Below are positions 23,020-29,963 of a stretch of DNA of 32,513 nucleotides, one piece after another. The position numbers and the translations under genes were made by a program. Location: IMG/VR virus record IMGVR_UViG_3300034374_011922, positions 1 to 32,513 of that record; one strand, written 5' to 3'. The number at the start of each line of letters is the position of its first letter. Position 1 is the stretch's first letter. Under the pieces are notes generated by a model. That model searched no databases. It had not been told where the DNA came from and worked only from the letters and a program-made list of their open reading frames with translations. Source of the DNA: a virus.

Positions 23020-23438
23020 GTGAAAGATGATATGAGAGGATTAAAGATTACCTCTAACATAATCGTTTACTACAAATTATCGTTGCTTTCTGTATCTTTT
23101 GTCAAAGACTAACTCATTTTAAACTTGTACTCATTTAAAACATTATTAGGACCACTATAGTCTTGGAAACACCTTACCACGCAAACGTAATGGTTATTCA
23201 GTCATTAAATGGGATTTTTGTATTACCCATAAACGATTTGCGAATCTTTTAGATTCTTAATATATCATGCACCTGTATTCTAAGAGCTATCTTAGTTCAA
23301 CATTCTCATTAGAGTAGGCCTTTTTATCCGGCCCTGTTGCGATCCATCGATCTAATACATTCCATTATAGGCTTCGCTAAACCTATTATTCTGGCACATA
23401 TCAATGTCATCCACCCGTCGGCTTTTGACACCTTTCAC
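23020..23438 (-). ncRNA. Large structured non-coding RNA (about 419 nt), family unknown
   Basis: This fills most of a 578-bp gene-free stretch and is transcribed on the minus strand between its own promoter-like element and terminator. The ends pair: GUGAAAG (23438-23432) with CUUUCAC (23026-23020). Just inside, UGAUAUG (23403-23397) pairs with CAUAUCA (23034-23028). Between the 5' arms lies a hairpin GUGUCA/UGACAU (23431-23404), and the 3' arm abuts hairpin AGAGG/CCUCU (23055-23035). Further perfect stems: AUAGGUUU/AAGCCUAU (23386-23367), CUAAGA/UCUUAG (23295-23280), GAAUCU/AGAUUC (23256-23242), GCAAA-CGU/ACG-UUUGC (23241-23233 with 23188-23181), AAGACUA/UAGUCUU (23164-23158 with 23111-23105), UUUUAAA/UUUAAAA (23140-23117). 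No coding frame of interest. It does not match tmRNA, RNase P or group I intron signatures I know. Confidence 0.78.
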
Positions 23439-23462
23439 AATTATTATCAAAGAACGTTTTTC

Positions 23463-23471
23463 TTATTTATA
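23463..23471 (-). promoter_or_regulatory. Promoter-like element TATAAATAA for the structured RNA
   Basis: On the minus strand TATAAATAA, identical to the T4 late core TATAAATA plus A, lies 25 nt upstream of the first paired base of the RNA. It is embedded in a TTCTTAT/ATAAGAA inverted repeat. A TATAAT hexamer sits 6 nt further upstream (23482-23477), so an ordinary -10 box is the alternative. Confidence 0.5.
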
Positions 23472-23494
23472 AGAATATTATACTAACTTTTTTA

Positions 23495-23716
23495 TTAAAG
23501 TTTAACTTGCTGAGGGTAATTTTTTTCTAAACATTCAAGTTTATCTTGAGCTTCAGCCAGTTTAGTTAAAGCTTCATCAGCATTCTTATAAAAATCCTCT
23601 GTTGAATGATCTCCTATTCCAGCAGGATGTTCCCCTAACAGAGTTAAGGTCATCTTGGCTTTAGCAACCTCGGCTTCAGCCATTGATTTTAGCATTGTAT
23701 ATAATTCTTTGTTCAT
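23495..23716 (-). CDS. Hypothetical small helical protein (73 aa)
   Basis: Family not recognised. MNKELYTMLKSMAEAEVAKA and ADEALTKLAEAQDKLECLEK are strongly helical with heptad-like spacing, separated by a short loop (GEHPAGIGDHS). This predicts a helical hairpin or coiled-coil dimer. There is no membrane segment. It follows the ClpP-like gene by 2 nt and is probably translated with it, which might suggest an adaptor, but this is position only. The next feature downstream is the structured RNA with its own promoter. Confidence 0.75.
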   Translation of the reverse strand: MNKELYTMLKSMAEAEVAKAKMTLTLLGEHPAGIGDHSTEDFYKNADEALTKLAEAQDKLECLEKNYPQQVKL

Positions 23717-23718
23717 AA

Positions 23719-24291
23719 TTATTCTATTATTTCGTCAATTACTCCATAAGAAAGCGCTTCTTTAGAATCCATGTACCAATCCTGTTTGGTTTTTAAAATA
23801 TCTTTTAATTTAGCTTTAGATATCTTAGTAAGATCTAGAGTTATGTTTTCAAATTTCTGTTGAAGTCTTTTTGTTTCTTTATAGCTCTCTTCCATATCTT
23901 GAGTTTTACCCCAAAATCCAGTAGAAACTTGATGATACATTGGAGTAGCATGTTTATATGCAAATCTTTTATGACCAGAGATAAGAATCATAAAGCCACA
24001 AGACATTGCTGCTCCTGTAGCATACGTATGAATAGGGGTAGTGGACTTTTCCATTATTCCAAGCAATCCCATACATTGATATACGTATCCACCGTAACTA
24101 TCAATCATTATCTTAATAGGTTTTCTAACGTAGTCTATATCATACACTCCGTATAATTTTTCTAGATGATCATCATCTTCATTTATTCTAAGAATATTTC
24201 TAGATAATAATTCAATTGATTCTAGATTTACATCCTTTGCAAAAAACAATGTTCTATCCAAAGGAAGAGGTAAACTGTTCATGTCTGCCAT
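23719..24291 (-). CDS. clpP: ClpP-like serine protease
   Basis: The 190-aa protein has the ClpP fold markers: a beta strand and turn PIKIMIDSYGGYV (glycine-rich oxyanion region), the catalytic serine in ATGAAMSCGF (S97), the histidine in TPMYHQVSTG (H120) and the aspartate in KQDWYMDSKEALSYGVID (D171). Length and spacing match host ClpP, which forms a barrel that degrades unfolded proteins with a Clp ATPase. A phage copy could act with host ClpX or process phage proteins such as head precursors; no ATPase gene is seen next to it. It follows the GMP reductase-like gene after 30 nt. Confidence 0.9.
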   Translation of the reverse strand: MADMNSLPLPLDRTLFFAKDVNLESIELLSRNILRINEDDDHLEKLYGVYDIDYVRKPIKIMIDSYGGYVYQCMGLLGIMEKSTTPIHTYATGAAMSCGFMILISGHKRFAYKHATPMYHQVSTGFWGKTQDMEESYKETKRLQQKFENITLDLTKISKAKLKDILKTKQDWYMDSKEALSYGVIDEIIE

Positions 24292-24321
24292 ATATAATTG
24301 ATTTTTTTAATAATTTAGGTT

Positions 24322-25350
24322 TTATTTTTTAAACCTTTTATAAGAGTTATCTGTAATATTTAAAATATCGCAACCTCCAATAAAAGATTCTAGAGATCTT
24401 GAATCAGTATAACTCATAGCAGATCTTAGATAATGTTCAAAATTATCTACCCAACTTGATAGAGTATATTCTACTTTTCTAATCTCTGAAATGCCTTCTG
24501 AAGTTTTAATTTCTTCCCTTCCCCATTTTCGTTGAACCTCTTTAGTGGACATGCCTCTAAACTTTTTAAATATAGAAATACCTGAGTTAAATTTCTCCAA
24601 TGCCTCTGCGTGGGTTAGTTCATTTAAATCTAGATGTTTTCCAAATTGAGATTCATACATACAAGTTGCACAACTTTCCAATGCTTTATTAAAAATAGAA
24701 CCCAACATAACAAAGTCGGCACCTAAAGCTAAAGCTTTTATTATATCAGAGTATGTTTTCATTCCTCCATCTGCAACTATCTTAGCAGGAGTATCGAGAT
24801 TCATGGATTCTTGATAACATTCTTGAATAAGTGAAGCCATGGGGTAGCCCACGCCTGTTTGTTGAGTAGTTAAACAACCTGCTCCGTTACCTATTCCTAT
24901 TCTAATAGCATCAGCTCCAGCTTCAGACAATAATCTATATGTTTTTGGGTGAGCAACATTACCAACCATTAGATAAATATCTTCTCCATATTCATTTTTA
25001 ATGATTCTGGTGATGCTTTCTAAATCTTTGATGTGACCATTAGCAGTATCTATTAAGTAACCTGAGTGTCTCTTAATGTTACCACTTTTAACCAGATTTA
25101 TCATACCGGAAAGAGAATATGATTCTATTCCATCATGACTTGTTTTTTCACCCCTAGGTAAACATGATATTATTCTATTGCTAGTAAAGAAGTGTTCATT
25201 TTCACTAGAAATAACAGTATCCATAGGTGCAGTTATAAGAGGTAATTTTCCATCTTTATAATAGATGTCTATATCTCCCCTTGAAGTAACGTTAGTTTGA
25301 ATACTAGGACTTATTAATATATCATTAAAGTCTACTTTATTTCTATTCAT
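24322..25350 (-). CDS. guaC: GMP reductase / IMP dehydrogenase-family enzyme
   Basis: TIM-barrel purine enzyme. It carries the N-terminal FNDILISPS element, the phosphate/NAD region VADGGMKTYSDIIKALALGA followed by DFVMLGSIF, and the catalytic cysteine loop GIGNGAGCLTTQQTGVGYP. The TGVGYP and GADFVMLG wording and the absence of CBS domains favour GMP reductase (GMP + NADPH to IMP) over IMP dehydrogenase. FRGMSTKEVQ matches the later flap segment. I chose the ATG at 25350, which overlaps the GroES-like stop by 8 nt; an in-frame ATG at 25377 would overlap by 35 nt. It would shift the guanine/adenine nucleotide balance during infection. Confidence 0.86.
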   Translation of the reverse strand: MNRNKVDFNDILISPSIQTNVTSRGDIDIYYKDGKLPLITAPMDTVISSENEHFFTSNRIISCLPRGEKTSHDGIESYSLSGMINLVKSGNIKRHSGYLIDTANGHIKDLESITRIIKNEYGEDIYLMVGNVAHPKTYRLLSEAGADAIRIGIGNGAGCLTTQQTGVGYPMASLIQECYQESMNLDTPAKIVADGGMKTYSDIIKALALGADFVMLGSIFNKALESCATCMYESQFGKHLDLNELTHAEALEKFNSGISIFKKFRGMSTKEVQRKWGREEIKTSEGISEIRKVEYTLSSWVDNFEHYLRSAMSYTDSRSLESFIGGCDILNITDNSYKRFKK

Positions 25351-25642
25351 ACTCATCAAGCTTAACTTCATTAACATCGTCTAATACTGCGATTACTTCA
25401 TTAGACATAATGACATAATGAGGAGTATCATTATAAACTATATCTATTCCAGCGTATCTATTACATAGAACAATGTCACCAGGTTCAACTTTCATTGGAT
25501 TATGAGTAGTTCCTTCTCCACAAGCAATAACTGTTCCAATATTAGGTCTTTTTACGGCTTTACCGGGTAAAAGGATTCCTGATTTTGTTTGAGTTTCCTT
25601 TTCAATAGGTTTAATTAAAATTCTTTCGTATAATGGTTTCAT
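25343..25642 (-). CDS. groES: GroES-like co-chaperonin
   Basis: The 99-aa protein has the full GroES pattern: MKPLYERILIKPIEKETQTK, the mobile-loop region GILLPGKAVKRP that contacts GroEL, IGTVIACGEG, VEPGDIVLCNRYAGIDI, and the final strand EVIAVLDD. T4 uses its own co-chaperonin gp31 to fold the capsid protein with host GroEL, and this is probably the equivalent here, though much closer to bacterial GroES than gp31 is. No GroEL gene is in the window. It overlaps the RNase H stop by 4 nt (ATGA). Confidence 0.93.
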   Translation of the reverse strand: MKPLYERILIKPIEKETQTKSGILLPGKAVKRPNIGTVIACGEGTTHNPMKVEPGDIVLCNRYAGIDIVYNDTPHYVIMSNEVIAVLDDVNEVKLDEYE

Positions 25643-26751
25643 ATTAGTACTGAATTATTTTTTATTTCTATTAACTTTGTATAGTTAAACTTTTTATAGG
25701 TCCTATCTGATGAAATAACTTCATAGTCAGTTGTTTTAACAGAATCAGGTAACAATGAAGTAGACAATCTAATGAGTTTAATGTTAAGAGATATGTTGCT
25801 CTTTAAAGAAGATATTATACTATCATCTTTAATTTTATTAAGCTCTACTACTTTATCTACACATTCTTGTAAAAAAGACTCTTCCTGTTTGTAGTTATCT
25901 AATTTTTCAAATATAGTTTCTCCGTATTTTTCTAAAAGATAAGTATTCATCTTTTTTACTTTAGACGGGGTCATTTTATGTATTCTAGGAATATTATCTG
26001 ATTTATCTCCTTCAAATATCTTTGTTAAAAGACTCTCTTTAGGATCTATTTCAAATTTAGAATAACCTTTCTTCTCAAATTTAGATATGATAGTGTCTAC
26101 ACCTCCAGTTAAGTCAGTTCCACTTAAACTAAAAAAATCAGAGCTAGATGCATTATTAGCTTTAGCGTAAAATAATTTTTTAGTTTTTGTCATCATTTTA
26201 GGCATAACCATTATAACGTAATTTCCACTATTTTTTACAAGTTGTATCATGTCTTTATCAACAGTGTAAATAATAGTATTTTTATTACGCTCAGTTAGCG
26301 TTGCTATGATGTCATCTCCTTCCATTCCATTTATTCTATGGAAATTAATACCCGGTTCTTTTTCTAGATGAGGTTGAATAGTGTTTTGAAAATACTCAAA
26401 GAAAAGATGTATCATTTCATCTTTTTTTCTACCTGACTTATATTGAAAATCATCAGTAGAGTCTTCTTTTTCAAAAAAAGATTTAACGTATTCTTTTCTC
26501 CAACTCTTGGAATCAAATACTATATGAACTTCTCTAGTTTCAGAGTAAACAGGAGAAATCAATGAAGACAAATAATTTAGACAAAAATCTCTAAATCTAA
26601 TTCTAGAGGTTTCTTTTAAAACATATTTGCCTTCATTGAATATATCTTCCATATAATAGTCTTCGCTACTAGACTTATCATTAAAAAGCATTCTTTTTAT
26701 GACATTTAGTGCTACGTTTATATATGCATTTCCGTCTATTAGGTAAACCAT
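25639..26751 (-). CDS. rnh: RNase H / flap 5'-nuclease, T4 Rnh-like
   Basis: FEN-family 5'-3' exonuclease that removes RNA primers from lagging-strand fragments. The metal-binding motifs are present: MVYLIDGNAYI (first aspartate), VFDSKSWRKEY, NGMEGDDIIATL, YTVDKDMIQL and the helix-hairpin region FEGDKSDNIPRIHKMTPSK. At 370 aa it is longer than T4 RNase H (305), with an extended middle and C-terminal helical region. It lies upstream of the GroES-like gene and downstream of gp32 with one unknown between; T4 also keeps rnh and 32 in the same neighbourhood, and gp32 interacts with RNase H there. Confidence 0.9.
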   Translation of the reverse strand: MVYLIDGNAYINVALNVIKRMLFNDKSSSEDYYMEDIFNEGKYVLKETSRIRFRDFCLNYLSSLISPVYSETREVHIVFDSKSWRKEYVKSFFEKEDSTDDFQYKSGRKKDEMIHLFFEYFQNTIQPHLEKEPGINFHRINGMEGDDIIATLTERNKNTIIYTVDKDMIQLVKNSGNYVIMVMPKMMTKTKKLFYAKANNASSSDFFSLSGTDLTGGVDTIISKFEKKGYSKFEIDPKESLLTKIFEGDKSDNIPRIHKMTPSKVKKMNTYLLEKYGETIFEKLDNYKQEESFLQECVDKVVELNKIKDDSIISSLKSNISLNIKLIRLSTSLLPDSVKTTDYEVISSDRTYKKFNYTKLIEIKNNSVLI

Positions 26752-26771
26752 TATACTCTATTAAGATACTT

Positions 26772-27128
26772 TTATTTTTTCTCAACTTTAGCTTTAGGAG
26801 TAGTAGTCTCTTTAGCGGCAGTAGTATCAGTAGAATTATTCTTGATAGCTCTAATTGCAGAAGAGATTAACTCAGATTCAGCTAAATTGTACACACCTTT
26901 TGCTTGTGAAAAATTTGCACTAGCAACTAATACAAATATAGCTTGACTTGCGTCCATTTTACTTAGCCAATCCATATACTCGCTTTCGTTAGTGTATGAA
27001 ATACTTCCAAGTAAAACAACTTTATTTGGATCATTTTCAGGTGTAGCTGTTTCAGCACCTGTTGCAGTTGTTGTAGTATCCTGTGTTTGGTCTACTGTTT
27101 CTGTTGTTGTTGTCGTTTCTTTAGACAT
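26772..27128 (-). CDS. Threonine-rich protein (118 aa) downstream of gp32
   Basis: Family not recognised. The N-terminal 35 residues and the C-terminus are low complexity, rich in Thr, Glu and Ala (ETTTTTETVDQTQD; TDTTAAKETTTPKAK). A central folded part of about 60 residues reads VVLLGSISYTNESEYMDWLS and QAIFVLVASANFSQAKGVYN. I chose the ATG at 27128, 19 nt after the gp32 stop; an ATG at 27179 in frame would overlap the gp32 end by 32 nt. The position next to gp32 suggests a replication role, but nothing else shows it. Confidence 0.72.
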   Translation of the reverse strand: MSKETTTTTETVDQTQDTTTTATGAETATPENDPNKVVLLGSISYTNESEYMDWLSKMDASQAIFVLVASANFSQAKGVYNLAESELISSAIRAIKNNSTDTTAAKETTTPKAKVEKK

Positions 27129-27147
27129 AATTTTTGATTTGTTTTTT

Positions 27148-28215
27148 TTAAAGATTTTTGAAGATATCGTCGTACTCATCTCCTTCTAAACCTGAATCAG
27201 TTGAATCACCTGTGGTAGGTTCTCCTAAATTAATATCCGATTGGTTCTGATCAGTGTAAGTAGTTACGTTATTCTCAGTAGTTCCTCCAAATGAAAGATC
27301 ATTTACTGAATTAGTGTTAGAGCTAGTAGCAGCAGTTGTTGTTGCAGTAGAACCTTCACTTAATAATTCTTTCATTTTTTCGTCTCTAGTTTCACTAATT
27401 AGCATGTCTAAAACTTGTTTATAAGGAATAGCTGCTTTTAAAGCTTCTGCTACTTGCTTATAAGTGTCATCTGTCCATGAAACGTGTCTGTATTCATCTA
27501 AAGACGGCGCTGTTTTATCAAAAAACTGTTGTAGTAATTGAATTGCACCTGGATCATCTTTCATAACTACTTCAGTACCTTTGATATTAAATCTAAAAGG
27601 TTGTGTTTCGTCCATGAATTTACATTTAGTCCAGTCTCTCCATGTTTTGGTTTTTTTACCTACTACACATAAAAAGTCTTTACCATGTAATAAATGAAAA
27701 GGATTAACTGAGCTTACTCCATCCACTAAACCATCCTCTTCAGGATTAAGCTGATGTTCAATTAGGTCGTTAATCTGAGCTCTATATTTAAAGATCTTAA
27801 TCTTTCCATCATTAGCAGGAACTGTTGGATCTTTAGAAACATATACGTAAGAATGATGAGTATACCATCTAGAGAAATTCTCATTGATTTCTTTAACAAT
27901 AGTAGGCTCTTCTTTGTATAATCTTCCTAAAATAGTACTTAATGTCCATAAAACCGAAGGTTTATTTTCGTTAGAAGGACAATCAACTACTATAGATCTT
28001 CTAGCTACTGGATTCCAAATCTTAGCACTGTATTTAGTGTATTTAGATTCAGCTTGATTTCTAAGATTAGGTATAAATCTAATAACAGATTTGTATACAC
28101 CTCCACTTAAATCAGGATTAGGATCGTATAGATTCTCATCTACCTTTTTTTCGTATTCTTTGTTTTGATTGTTTGACGATACCGCGTCTTCTGGTAAATT
28201 AAAAAAGTCATTCAT
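27148..28215 (-). CDS. 32: Single-stranded DNA-binding protein, T4 gp32-like
   Basis: Coats single-stranded DNA in replication and recombination and recruits other replisome proteins. The 355-aa sequence shows the gp32 core order: an N-terminal cooperativity segment, GGVYKSVIRFIPN, a basic/aromatic OB-fold part (FSRWYTHHSYVYVSKD, KIKIFKYRAQINDLIEHQLN, NPFHLLHGKDFLCVVGKK) and a flexible, acidic C-terminal tail ending GDEYDDIFKNL, typical for partner binding. Unlike T4 gp32, no CxxC pair is present, so the structural zinc site appears lost. It is co-oriented with the histone-like gene upstream and rnh downstream. Confidence 0.9.
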   Translation of the reverse strand: MNDFFNLPEDAVSSNNQNKEYEKKVDENLYDPNPDLSGGVYKSVIRFIPNLRNQAESKYTKYSAKIWNPVARRSIVVDCPSNENKPSVLWTLSTILGRLYKEEPTIVKEINENFSRWYTHHSYVYVSKDPTVPANDGKIKIFKYRAQINDLIEHQLNPEEDGLVDGVSSVNPFHLLHGKDFLCVVGKKTKTWRDWTKCKFMDETQPFRFNIKGTEVVMKDDPGAIQLLQQFFDKTAPSLDEYRHVSWTDDTYKQVAEALKAAIPYKQVLDMLISETRDEKMKELLSEGSTATTTAATSSNTNSVNDLSFGGTTENNVTTYTDQNQSDINLGEPTTGDSTDSGLEGDEYDDIFKNL

Positions 28216-28270
28216 AATAATGTAAATTTATTTAAGTTATTTTTATTGGTAATTGTTATACCCTATGTAA

Positions 28271-28534
28271 TTATTTAGTTTCAGAAATAGTTGTTCTCAA
28301 AGTCTTAGCTGCCTCTTCAATCTTAACCATTTGTTTTCTAATAGATGGATGATGAATTTGCTTTCTAATTAATTGAGCACTTTTTCTAATTCTAGTACCT
28401 GCGCTTTTGTTTCCTTTTTCATAAAACTTGTCAGCGTCTTCTTCGCATGTAGCGATTAATTCCTCTATTTCTGCGAAAAGAGATTCTTTCACATCATAGA
28501 CTGTTTTTCTAAGTTCTTCAAATTGATTACTCAT
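28271..28534 (-). CDS. Histone H1-like / Hc1-family protein (87 aa)
   Basis: Small, helical protein. The central segment YEKGNKSAGTRIRKSAQLIR matches the GNKAAGTRARK signature of Hc1/histone-H1-like proteins widespread in Bacteroidota, from memory of that family. The N-terminal helix (FEELRKTVYDVKESLFAEIE) is acidic and the later part is basic (RKQIHHPSIRKQMVKIEEAA). It would bind DNA or RNA and could help organise phage or host nucleoid. It lies upstream of gp32 and probably shares its transcript. The start codon lies in the arm of a long inverted repeat, hinting at post-transcriptional or operator control. Confidence 0.82.
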   Translation of the reverse strand: MSNQFEELRKTVYDVKESLFAEIEELIATCEEDADKFYEKGNKSAGTRIRKSAQLIRKQIHHPSIRKQMVKIEEAAKTLRTTISETK

Positions 28535-28571
28535 ACTTATTTGATTTTTTTATCTTCTACAAATAAGTATA
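28532..28571 (-). promoter_or_regulatory. Long inverted repeat enclosing the histone-like gene start codon
   Basis: The minus strand reads ATACTTATTTG (28570-28560), 16 nt of spacer, then CAAATAAGTAT (28543-28533): a perfect 11-bp stem that continues by G-U and A-U pairs through the G of the start codon. In mRNA the AUG would be buried; as DNA it could be an operator. Compare the inverted repeat at uvsX. Confidence 0.6.
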
Positions 28572-28580
28572 AAAAAGGTT

Positions 28581-29339
28581 TTAAATATTATCTATTATAT
28601 TGCTATATTTTTCACTTAAAATAGCATTGGGGTAAAACTTTAGGGTATGATGAAGCCATTTTCTTATGACTTCTAGTTTTTCAGATTCTTTCATAAACCC
28701 AGATTCAACAAAAGGTTCTAAATGTTTATCGAATAGAGTATCTATAGGAACTTTTTGTGATATAGATTGTTTGTTCATTCCATAAACCATTGATTCTATC
28801 TCTTCAGGCAATAGAAAATACGAGTAACTTTTATTATTCTTTTTTCTGTGTTCTTGAGATGAAGGGTCTATGCTATGGAAATCTTTATTCCAGCCCTTCT
28901 GTTTTAAATGATTTAGTTCATGGGAAATGGTATTCTTTAAGTTGAAATATATCTTCTTAAACATCTCTCCATTTAATCTATCTGAATCAATGGCTATTAT
29001 TATTTCTATCTCAGGTATATTGCCCTTTGTCATAAATACATTTCCAGTAACAACATATCCATGATCTTCTAATTTTTCATGTTGCCAATTCATTTTTGAA
29101 AAATAAGAATCCTGGGTTAAATCTAGTCGAGGCATCTTTTTCAATAAGAATCTAATATCTACGTCTATAAAAGGTTCAGTTACCTCTAGTTCTTGGACTA
29201 TTATATACTCGTCACCTGTTTCACCATGGGATTCCACAGTGCTTAAAGCTAAGTCAGAAAGGGTTTTTATTAGACTATCCAATTCGTCACCTCCTGAGTG
29301 TTCAAGTATGTATTCAGAGTATTTTTTTAAGACCTTCAA
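28581..29339 (-). CDS. Putative zinc metallopeptidase (HExxH) with capsid-targeting-like N-terminus
   Basis: The 252-aa protein contains HELNH (140-144) inside FNLKNTISHELNHLKQKGW, the HExxH zinc site of metallopeptidases, with a possible third ligand in LPEEIESMVYG (179-182). The N-terminus MKVLKKYSEYILE closely parallels the T4 capsid targeting peptide (Y-x-x-F-I-x-E), with a predicted prohead-protease cut after E13. The start is a TTG; no ATG is available in frame before that motif. It follows the 179-aa gene by 14 nt, downstream of a late promoter core. A packaged peptidase injected with the DNA is one hypothesis; the specific family is not identified. Confidence 0.78.
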   Translation of the reverse strand: MKVLKKYSEYILEHSGGDELDSLIKTLSDLALSTVESHGETGDEYIIVQELEVTEPFIDVDIRFLLKKMPRLDLTQDSYFSKMNWQHEKLEDHGYVVTGNVFMTKGNIPEIEIIIAIDSDRLNGEMFKKIYFNLKNTISHELNHLKQKGWNKDFHSIDPSSQEHRKKNNKSYSYFLLPEEIESMVYGMNKQSISQKVPIDTLFDKHLEPFVESGFMKESEKLEVIRKWLHHTLKFYPNAILSEKYSNIIDNI

Positions 29340-29353
29340 AGTAAAATATATTT

Positions 29354-29893
29354 TTATACGTCTATAAAGGTAACTTCTAATTCTGTAGTTAATGGCATTC
29401 CATTTTTATCAAACTCAACTGTTATTGTTTCTAGTGAATTAAAAGAGTCTTTATTGTTTTTATCTTTGTAATGTTGAACTGAGTCTGTTCCTTCTATTAG
29501 ACCAGCTTTAACGTCAGCTTTAAATTTTTCAAGAAACGATTCGTCTAATTGAGATATTGAAAATCTTTCTCCTATAATAGCGTTCTTTACGTCTAATTTA
29601 ACTTTTTCTATTTCGGTTTTAGATGAATCTGATAATCTTTCTTTTTTTGAACTGATATTTTTATCAATCCACTCATCTAGTTCTGTTTCTTTTATTTTAT
29701 AAAGATTGTATCTTTTTTCAAGAGGACCTACTGTTGATATTTTTTTACCATCTTTTAAAAATATGAATGAATAAAAATTTATCTTTTTAGCAGGTTTAGG
29801 TGCCTCAGCTTCTGCGCCTACTCCTAAATCTAAACCCATGTCCTGTTCGTTCAGTATAAAACTATTAAAATCTTTAACGTATTTTCGTATCAC
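29354..29893 (-). CDS. Putative virion protein (179 aa) with capsid-targeting-like N-terminus
   Basis: Family not recognised. The N-terminus MIRKYVKDFNSFILNE follows the F-x-x-F-I-x-x-E pattern and would be cut after E16. A short acidic and Ala/Pro linker follows (GVGAEAEAPKPAKK). The body is beta-rich with a lysine-rich middle (KNISSKKERLSDSSKTEIEK). There is no membrane segment. The start is GTG, 22 nt after a minus-strand late promoter core. It is the first gene of a late two-gene unit with the metallopeptidase, so the two may be packaged together or form a substrate/inhibitor pair, but that is inference. Confidence 0.72.
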   Translation of the reverse strand: MIRKYVKDFNSFILNEQDMGLDLGVGAEAEAPKPAKKINFYSFIFLKDGKKISTVGPLEKRYNLYKIKETELDEWIDKNISSKKERLSDSSKTEIEKVKLDVKNAIIGERFSISQLDESFLEKFKADVKAGLIEGTDSVQHYKDKNNKDSFNSLETITVEFDKNGMPLTTELEVTFIDV

Positions 29894-29914
29894 TGCGTTG
29901 TTGATTAATTTGAT

Positions 29915-29923
29915 TTATTTATC
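29915..29923 (-). promoter_or_regulatory. Probable late promoter core, GATAAATAA (minus strand)
   Basis: The nonamer on the minus strand lies 22 nt before the GTG start of the 179-aa gene. Together with the plus-strand copy at 29964 it forms a divergent late-promoter pair in the 120-nt spacer before PrkA. Confidence 0.6.
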
Positions 29924-29963
29924 TAAATATATTGTTTATTCTTTTTAGTTTATAAGATTTAAA

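Noticed and set aside
23020-23438. tmRNA: the 5' end has a 7-nt acceptor-like arm, then 11 nt, then CGACGGG, as in ssrA.
   Set aside because: There is no T-arm with a UUCRA loop directly before the 3' arm, no CCA or G-U identity pair, and no convincing tag reading frame ending in Ala-Leu-Ala-Ala. The helix UGAUAUG/CAUAUCA occupies the place where the T-arm should be.
23020-23438. Group I intron or RNase P RNA.
   Set aside because: The element does not interrupt a gene and has its own promoter and terminator. A CAAGACUAUAGU stretch resembles the intron S element only weakly, and the conserved RNase P block GAGGAAAGUCC is absent.
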